Assembly (NCBI GenBank): GCA_027456925.1
Contig: DAIDTZ010000224.1
Coordinates: 1-12,742 of the forward strand
Source: Nitrospirota bacterium
Lineage (GTDB): Bacteria; Nitrospirota; UBA9217
DNA: 12,742 bases
Direction of reading: 5' to 3'
The notes below the pieces were generated by a model that was not told the DNA's origin, searched no databases, and saw only the letters and a list, made by a program, of their open reading frames with translations. This document shows positions 1 to 4,809 of this stretch, piece after piece. Numbering within the stretch: the stretch's first letter is position 1; each line of letters opens with the position of its first letter. The position numbers were made by a program, and so were the translations under genes.

Positions 1-1745
1 AGCCGACGACGCCGCTGTTCGTGCGCAGCTTTGCCAACGTCGCCGGCTTCCTGCTGCTGCCGCTTCTGATCGCGGCAATCATGCTGGGAACATTTGAACT
101 GGCCGCTGCGAAGACACAGGTCAAGGGTTTCGCCAGGTTCATGGGCCAGGGCGTGTCCGCCATTGCACCCTGGGTTCTTTCGCTCATTATCTTCGCGGGC
201 GGCGCGCTGCTCCTGTTCTCGGGGGCCACGCCCGAGCTTCCGGCGCGTCTGGAATGGATCACCGATTTCCTGCCCTTGCCGTTTCTGGAGATATCACACT
301 TTCTCGGCAGCCTCGTGGGCGTAGCGCTGCTGCTCCTGGCGCGGGGCATTCAGCGCAGGCTGGACGCAGCGTACCATCTCACGCTTGTCCTGCTCGGGGC
401 GGGCATCCTGTTCTCACTGGTCAAGGGGGTCGATTACGAAGAGGCCCTGATCCTTGCCATGATGCTCGGCGCGCTGCTGCCGAGCAGGGGGTTCTTTTAC
501 CGCCGCGCGTCGCTCCTGAGCCAGGGCTTTTCCGCGGGATGGATCACGTCCATCGTCGCGGTCCTCGCGGGATCGGTCTGGCTGGGGTTCTTCTCCTATC
601 GTCACCTGGAGTATTCCCAAAGCCTCTGGTGGCAATTCACCCTTCTGGGCGATGCGCCGCGGTTCCTGCGCGCCCCCGTCGGGGTGATGACGCTCGCGGT
701 GATCGTGGGAGCGGTGAGGCTCCTGCGGCCGGCGCCGCCCGAGCCGTTGACCGTTGGCAGCGAGGACCGGCAGAAGGTCCGTTCCGTAGTCCTGGCGAGC
801 GCGGACACGACGGCGAACCTGGCGCTGCTGGGGGACAAAAGATTTTTGTTCAGCGAAAGCGGCAAATCATTCATTATGTACGGTGTCGAGGGACGGAGCT
901 GGATTGCCATGGGGGACCCGGTGGGACCCGAGGAGGAACGGACAGAGTTGGTCTGGCGCTTCCGTGAGGTGTGCGACCGCCATGACGGCTGGCCGGTTTT
1001 TTATGAAGCGGGGAAAGAAAACCTCTATCTGTATATCGAGCTGGGGCTTACGCCCCTCAAGATCGGCGAGGAGGCATGCGTGCCGCTCACGCAATTCTCC
1101 CTCGAAGGCAAGGGCCGGAAAGACCTGCGCTATGCCCACGTGCACGCAGGGCGCGAGGGCATAGCGTTCTCGGTCGTGCCCGCATCCGACGTGCCGCTGC
1201 TCCTGCCCGAGCTCAAGGCGATCTCCGACGCATGGCTCGCGGCAAAGAACACACGGGAGAAGCGGTTCTCCCTGGGATATTTCAACGAAAGCTATTTGCG
1301 GGAGTTCCCCATGGCCCTCGTCAGGAAGGACGGGAACATCACGGCGTTTTCCAACATCTGGCAGGGAGCAGGCAGGGAAGAGCTTTCGATCGACCTCATG
1401 CGCCAGGTTCCCGATGCTTCGCGCGGGACCATGGAATTCCTCTTCGCGGAGCTGATGCTCTGGGGAAAAGAACAGGGCTATCAGCGCTTCAACCTCGGCA
1501 TGGCGCCGCTTGCGGGCCTTGAGGACCGGGCGCTCGCTCCGCTCTGGAACCGCCTGGGCGCGCAGATCTTCCGTCATGGAGAACATTTCTACAACTTCAA
1601 GGGACTGCGGCAGTTCAAGGAGCATTTCGACCCCGGGTGGGAGCCGAAATTTCTCGTCGCTCCCCGGGGCTTTCTCCTGCCGCGCATTCTGGCGAACCTC
1701 GCCTCTCTGATATCCGGAGGTTTTACCGGAGCAATCAGAAAATGA
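1..1745 (+). CDS. mprF: MprF-type phosphatidylglycerol flippase/aminoacyltransferase, 5'-truncated
   Basis: The 3' part of a bifunctional membrane protein that transfers an amino acid (classically lysine) from aminoacyl-tRNA to phosphatidylglycerol and flips the product outward. This lowers surface negative charge and protects against cationic peptides. The frame is open from the window edge without a stop, so the GTG at 21 is probably internal. About 580 residues are visible, against roughly 840-870 for full MprF. Numbering from 21, hydrophobic segments at about 9-27, 45-68, 92-110, 118-134, 142-155, 174-192 and 219-235 form the end of the flippase domain. The cytosolic GNAT-like DUF2156 synthase domain follows (about 250-550), with FSLGYFNESYL (416-426), FNLGMAPLAGLE (490-501) and GEHFYNFKGLRQFKEHFDP (520-538), all strongly MprF-like. 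The lipid and amino-acid specificity cannot be read here. Family assignment is firm; in Gram-negatives the same architecture can make Lys- or Ala-PG. Confidence 0.9.
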   Translation, partial: PTTPLFVRSFANVAGFLLLPLLIAAIMLGTFELAAAKTQVKGFARFMGQGVSAIAPWVLSLIIFAGGALLLFSGATPELPARLEWITDFLPLPFLEISHFLGSLVGVALLLLARGIQRRLDAAYHLTLVLLGAGILFSLVKGVDYEEALILAMMLGALLPSRGFFYRRASLLSQGFSAGWITSIVAVLAGSVWLGFFSYRHLEYSQSLWWQFTLLGDAPRFLRAPVGVMTLAVIVGAVRLLRPAPPEPLTVGSEDRQKVRSVVLASADTTANLALLGDKRFLFSESGKSFIMYGVEGRSWIAMGDPVGPEEERTELVWRFREVCDRHDGWPVFYEAGKENLYLYIELGLTPLKIGEEACVPLTQFSLEGKGRKDLRYAHVHAGREGIAFSVVPASDVPLLLPELKAISDAWLAAKNTREKRFSLGYFNESYLREFPMALVRKDGNITAFSNIWQGAGREELSIDLMRQVPDASRGTMEFLFAELMLWGKEQGYQRFNLGMAPLAGLEDRALAPLWNRLGAQIFRHGEHFYNFKGLRQFKEHFDPGWEPKFLVAPRGFLLPRILANLASLISGGFTGAIRK

Positions 1746-1895
1746 AAGGATCGTGCGCTGACTCAAAAACCTTGCAGCGCCGGGCGGAGCGTGCTAACCT
1801 TAAAGTAAGCTGCTACCGGCTTGAATTGAGAATACCCCTGTTGGACCTCTAAGCACGGGCAACGCATCAGGACCTCCACTGCAGGAAAGGGGATT

Positions 1896-2300
1896 ATGCA
1901 TATGTTCATTCGAAATTACGAATCAGCGCAAACACAGGAAAATACGCGGCATCGTACGGCATTCCGTTCCCGAGCAGCGGCTCTTCTCTGTCTTTTCTTG
2001 TTCCTTTCGGCCTGTGCGACCGTTGGACGGGATTTTTCAGCAGCAAAAGTATATGACATACAGATCGGCAAGACAACCCTTGCGGAGATAGAGGCCATGT
2101 TCGGCCCGCCCTGGCGGGTCGGCATCGAGGACGGGAAGCCGACGTGGACGTACGCCAGCTATCATTACAGCGCGTTCAATGCGGCGAGGACAAAGGACCT
2201 TGTCGTCCGATTTGACGAAAACAACGTCGTCAGGTCCTATACGTTCAATACCTCGAATCCCGCGGATATCAGGAAGCAGCACGGCTCCGGGAGGGAATAA
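1896..2300 (+). CDS. Small lipoprotein with SmpA/OmlA/BamE-like domain
   Basis: A 134-residue predicted lipoprotein. A positively charged N-region is followed by a hydrophobic stretch (about 27-37) and the lipobox LSAC, with Cys40 as the lipidated residue. The mature part (41-134) carries IQIGKTTLAEIEAMFGPP (about 55-72) and then a W-T-Y strand (84-86). This is the pattern of the BamE/SmpA/OmlA fold, whose best-known member is an accessory lipoprotein of the outer-membrane beta-barrel assembly machine. Many unrelated lipoproteins share the fold, so true BamE function is not claimed. The ATG at 1896 is preceded by AGGAAAGG (1883-1890) at 5-base spacing; a second in-frame ATG at 1902 is less well placed. 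The N-region before the hydrophobic core is unusually long (about 26 residues), and I see no better downstream start. It lies 150 bases after mprF with no obvious shared regulation. Confidence 0.75.
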   Translation: MHMFIRNYESAQTQENTRHRTAFRSRAAALLCLFLFLSACATVGRDFSAAKVYDIQIGKTTLAEIEAMFGPPWRVGIEDGKPTWTYASYHYSAFNAARTKDLVVRFDENNVVRSYTFNTSNPADIRKQHGSGRE

Positions 2301-2548
2301 ACGCCCGCTCATGGTCCGGTTCTGCTTTCGCGATCACGATAGCTCTGCATGCCTGTTGTTGCAGGCTTTCCGCGGTGTGCCTATCCCACAGCACCCTTCC
2401 CGGCTAAATGGCGGACCCCTGGCTTAAAAGACTCTATTGAAGCCGGCATGAGCGCCGATGAAGGGTAAAAAAATAGCATGAGGGGAAGGGTCGGATTATT
2501 CGATCGGCATAGCGAAGGCATGACAAATTATTTTGAGGGCGGATTCTT
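2301..2548. other. 248-base non-coding gap
   Basis: Between the lipoprotein stop and the S41 protease start I see no convincing gene. A short hairpin, GCCTG (2351-2355) pairing with CAGGC (2362-2366), is followed by only three T residues, too weak to call a terminator. No -35/-10 pair with good spacing stands out, although the A-rich stretch near 2466-2474 could be promoter-proximal. No riboswitch or attenuator structure was recognised. The last bases hold GAGGG (2535-2539), the ribosome binding site of the next gene. Confidence 0.5.
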
Positions 2549-3811
2549 ATGGACAAGAACTATCGATTCTCAAATTCAAAAGGTGTTGCCTACTGGCTGC
2601 TGCTTTTGATCGCAAGCGTGTTCACCGGCGCGCTTCTGCACAATTATATTCTTCCCGGCCCGTATCCATCAACAGCCGTCCCTCGCGAAGCAACCGCTGA
2701 CTTCAATTTGATGGCTGAGGCATGGAATGCGATCGGGCAGCAGTATGTCGACCGGACCAGCGTGCAGCCCCGCAACATGACTTACGGCGCGATTTCCGGC
2801 ATGGTGGATTCCCTGGGCGACACGGGTCACAGCGTCTTTTTGACCCCGGAAATGGTGCGCCTCGAGCGCACCGTGGAACGCGGTGAATTTGCCGGCATCG
2901 GCGCCGAGCTCCGGATGAAAAACAAGCAGGCCGTCGTCGTAGCGCCCATGGACGGCACGCCCGCGCAGAAAGCCGGCCTTCGGCCGGGCGATATCATCGT
3001 TCAGGTCGACGGACTGAGCGTGGAGGGGCTGCCGTTGCCGGAGATTGTCGGCAAAATAACCGGCCCCGCCGGCACGCGGGTGTCGCTGACACTGAAGGAC
3101 CCGGCAACGGGAAAAGAGCGGACAATCGAGATCACCCGCGCGAACATCCCGATCCGGAGCGTCACCTGGAACAAGCTCCCGGGCACGGACCTTGCGCATG
3201 TACGGATAGCGCTCTTCAGCAAGGGAACGTCCAGCGCCCTGGAAAAAGCGCTTGACGAAATAGACCGTCGCGGGGCCAAAGGCGTGATCCTTGACCTCAG
3301 GAACGATCCGGGCGGTCTCCTGGATACGGCGGTGGGCGTGGCGAGTCAATTTCTGAAGCAAGGGAACGCGCTGCAGGAAAAGAACGCCGAAGGAAAGGTT
3401 TGGCCCGTACCCCTTGAAGCCGGTGTTAAGAAATGCACCCTTCCGCTTGTCGTTCTTATAAACTCCGGGACCGCCAGTGCGGCCGAGGTTGTCGCCGGCG
3501 CACTCCAGGATGCAAATCGCGGCGCCCTCGTGGGCGAAACCACCTTCGGCACCGGCACGGTCTTGAAAACCATCCCGCTCTCCGACGGATCTGCCCTGCA
3601 GCTCGCTTTCCTTGAATGGCTCACCCCGAAGGGCCGGACGATATGGCACAAAGGCATCACTCCCGATGTCGCGGTATCGCTTTCTGCTGAAACGGAGCCG
3701 CTGGTACCGGAAGGGGAGCACGGGATGACCGCGGCGGAGCTGCGGATGAGCAAAGACCGGCAGCTGCTTCGTGCGATCAACATCCTGCAGGTCCGGCAGC
3801 CGTCTCAGTGA
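2549..3811 (+). CDS. S41 carboxyl-terminal processing protease (CtpA/Prc family) with atypical active site
   Basis: A 420-residue exported or membrane-anchored protease-family protein. A hydrophobic segment (about 15-35) anchors or exports it. The S41 N-terminal helical region (about 52-110, with GMVDSLGDTGHSVFLTPEM) precedes a PDZ domain (about 113-197, with GLRPGDIIVQVDG) that in this family binds C-terminal tails of substrates. The S41 core (about 205-375) contains DLRNDPGG (249-256), NSGTASAAE (305-313) with the expected nucleophile Ser310, and TPKGRTIWHKGITPD near 359-373. The family's general-base Lys should lie 25 residues after the Ser in a TFGKGxxQ motif. Here positions 332-339 read TFGTGTVL, so Lys is Thr335 and the supporting Gln is Leu339. 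It may use another residue (Lys340 is adjacent), belong to a variant subfamily, or be catalytically inactive. Start ATG 2549 has GAGGG at 9-base spacing. The next gene is also a membrane protease. Confidence 0.88.
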   Translation: MDKNYRFSNSKGVAYWLLLLIASVFTGALLHNYILPGPYPSTAVPREATADFNLMAEAWNAIGQQYVDRTSVQPRNMTYGAISGMVDSLGDTGHSVFLTPEMVRLERTVERGEFAGIGAELRMKNKQAVVVAPMDGTPAQKAGLRPGDIIVQVDGLSVEGLPLPEIVGKITGPAGTRVSLTLKDPATGKERTIEITRANIPIRSVTWNKLPGTDLAHVRIALFSKGTSSALEKALDEIDRRGAKGVILDLRNDPGGLLDTAVGVASQFLKQGNALQEKNAEGKVWPVPLEAGVKKCTLPLVVLINSGTASAAEVVAGALQDANRGALVGETTFGTGTVLKTIPLSDGSALQLAFLEWLTPKGRTIWHKGITPDVAVSLSAETEPLVPEGEHGMTAAELRMSKDRQLLRAINILQVRQPSQ

Positions 3812-3913
3812 GTCTAATCTGTCTCCTGACCGCCGGCGGAGAGGACATTTTCATTCCTGCCCGCGTTGCTCCGCGGGATCGCTCCTGACGAGAGCGGAAA
3901 GACCAGGTGATGT

Positions 3914-4579
3914 ATGATTCCGTTACGCGATATCGACCGCAAACCCTCGCGTATCCCGCTGATCACGAGCCTGATCATCGCGGTGAACACGCTCGTGTTT
4001 CTGCTTGAACTGGTGAAGGGCGATGCCTTCGTCGAACGGTGGTCGCTCGTTCCATCAGAGATCGCATCAGGAAGAGACCTGGTTACCCTCGTGACCGCAA
4101 TGTTCCTGCACGGAGGTTGGCTGCATATCGCGGGCAATATGATATTTTTCTGGGCATTCGGACCCGAGGTCGAGGACATGATGGGGCGGGTTAGATATGC
4201 AGTGTTCTACCTGTTGGGAGGACTGGTTGCATTTTGGGCCCAGGTTGCGCTGAACCCCGACGCGCAGGCGCTCACGCTGGGAGCAAGCGGCGCCATAGCT
4301 GCAGTGATGGCCGCCTTTCTGATCACCTTTCCCCGCGACAGGATCCGTACTGTTGTGTTTCTCGGATTTTTTGTGACTATTCTCCGTATACCGGCGATCC
4401 TGCTGGTGGGGATATGGTTTCTCCTTCAGTTACTCAGTGAGGCCGGCACACTGGCCGAAAGTCAGACCAACGGAGGGGTAGCCTATGGGGCCCATATCGG
4501 TGGCTTTCTGTTCGGTCTGGCCTTTGCGCGCTTATTCGAGAGGGGGAGGCCGCGCAGCAACCAGGCGGAAACGATCTGA
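3914..4579 (+). CDS. Rhomboid family intramembrane serine protease
   Basis: A 221-residue polytopic membrane protein with the complete rhomboid signature. HGGWLHIAGNMIFFWAFG (66-83) gives the conserved His/Asn pair lining the oxyanion site (His71, Asn75). GASGAI (123-128) holds the nucleophile Ser125 in transmembrane helix 4. AYGAHIGGFLFG (189-200) holds the partner His193 in helix 6. About six membrane helices are visible and there is no extra N-terminal zinc or cytosolic domain, so it is a basic six-helix type. Rhomboids cut within or next to transmembrane segments of client proteins; the client here is unknown. The N-terminal MIPLRD opening is common in this subgroup. The ATG at 3914 follows AGGTGA (3905-3910), somewhat close. 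It starts 102 bases after the S41 gene, so cotranscription of the two proteases is possible but not shown. Confidence 0.93.
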   Translation: MIPLRDIDRKPSRIPLITSLIIAVNTLVFLLELVKGDAFVERWSLVPSEIASGRDLVTLVTAMFLHGGWLHIAGNMIFFWAFGPEVEDMMGRVRYAVFYLLGGLVAFWAQVALNPDAQALTLGASGAIAAVMAAFLITFPRDRIRTVVFLGFFVTILRIPAILLVGIWFLLQLLSEAGTLAESQTNGGVAYGAHIGGFLFGLAFARLFERGRPRSNQAETI

Positions 4580-4587
4580 AGCCGATA

Positions 4588-4598
4588 AAACGTGATGA
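4588..4598 (+). repeat. Left copy of 11-base direct repeat flanking the MITE-like element
   Basis: AAACGTGATGA here recurs exactly at 4737-4747. The first six bases, AAACGT, sit immediately outside the inverted-repeat arms on both sides, which is how a target-site duplication would look. The last five bases, GATGA, coincide with the first bases of the left arm, so the true duplication length is ambiguous (6 to 11). Confidence 0.6.
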
Positions 4599-4736
4599 TC
4601 TCGTAAAAAGTCCTTAAAGCCGTCTTTGCGAGCGAAGCGAAGCAATCTCGTAGTTCGCAACTGTCTGAAAAATCGAGATTGCCGCGTCGCTCCGCTCCTC
4701 GCAATGACGGCAGAGGAGACTTCTTACGACATCATC
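4594..4736. mobile_element. MITE-like palindromic element, non-coding
   Basis: A 143-base element made almost entirely of inverted repeats. Outer arms 4594-4612 and 4718-4736 are 19 bases each and match at 17 of 19 positions when one is reverse-complemented. Inner arms 4619-4650 and 4674-4711 form a second GC-rich imperfect stem (left TTGCGAGCGAAGCGAAGCAA, 4627-4646) around a central loop near 4651-4673. No transposase is encoded; short frames through it are by-products of the palindrome. Similar 'TTGCGAGCGAAGCG...' palindromes are, from memory, scattered repeats in various bacterial genomes. The element starts 14 bases after the rhomboid stop and ends 73 bases before the fusion gene start. 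As RNA it could form a long hairpin that terminates, stabilises or processes transcripts. Confidence 0.7.
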
Positions 4737-4747
4737 AAACGTGATGA
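4737..4747 (+). repeat. Right copy of 11-base direct repeat flanking the MITE-like element
   Basis: Exact second copy of AAACGTGATGA, beginning at the base after the right inverted-repeat arm ends (4736). It supports insertion of the element by transposition, with AAACGT as the likely duplicated target core. Confidence 0.6.
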
Positions 4748-4759
4748 GGCATTGAATAT

Positions 4760-4781
4760 TCCCGGGCATCCGAAACCGGGA
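4760..4781 (+). other. Hairpin in the leader of the fusion gene
   Basis: TCCCGG (4760-4765) can pair with CCGGGA (4776-4781) across a 10-base loop, 17 bases before the AGGAGG ribosome binding site of the 4810 gene. No T-run follows, so it is not an intrinsic terminator. It may be chance or a leader stability element. Confidence 0.3.
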
Positions 4782-4809
4782 GTGCACCGTTCGGCACAGG
4801 AGGCAGGAC

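Noticed and set aside
867..1766. 299-codon open frame on the minus strand
   Set aside because: It lies fully antisense to the well-supported mprF synthase domain. Its translation has no recognisable domain, and its length is explained by the GC-rich codon pattern of the real gene.
2351..2369. Hairpin with short T-run as a terminator of the lipoprotein gene
   Set aside because: The stem is only five base pairs and just three T residues follow, too weak to claim an intrinsic terminator.
2179..2427. 82-codon frame overlapping the lipoprotein end and the following gap
   Set aside because: It overlaps a well-supported gene in another frame, has no ribosome binding site and no recognisable motif.
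2669..3721. 350-codon open frame on the minus strand
   Set aside because: Antisense to the S41 protease and without recognisable motifs. The plus-strand frame has PDZ and S41 motifs.
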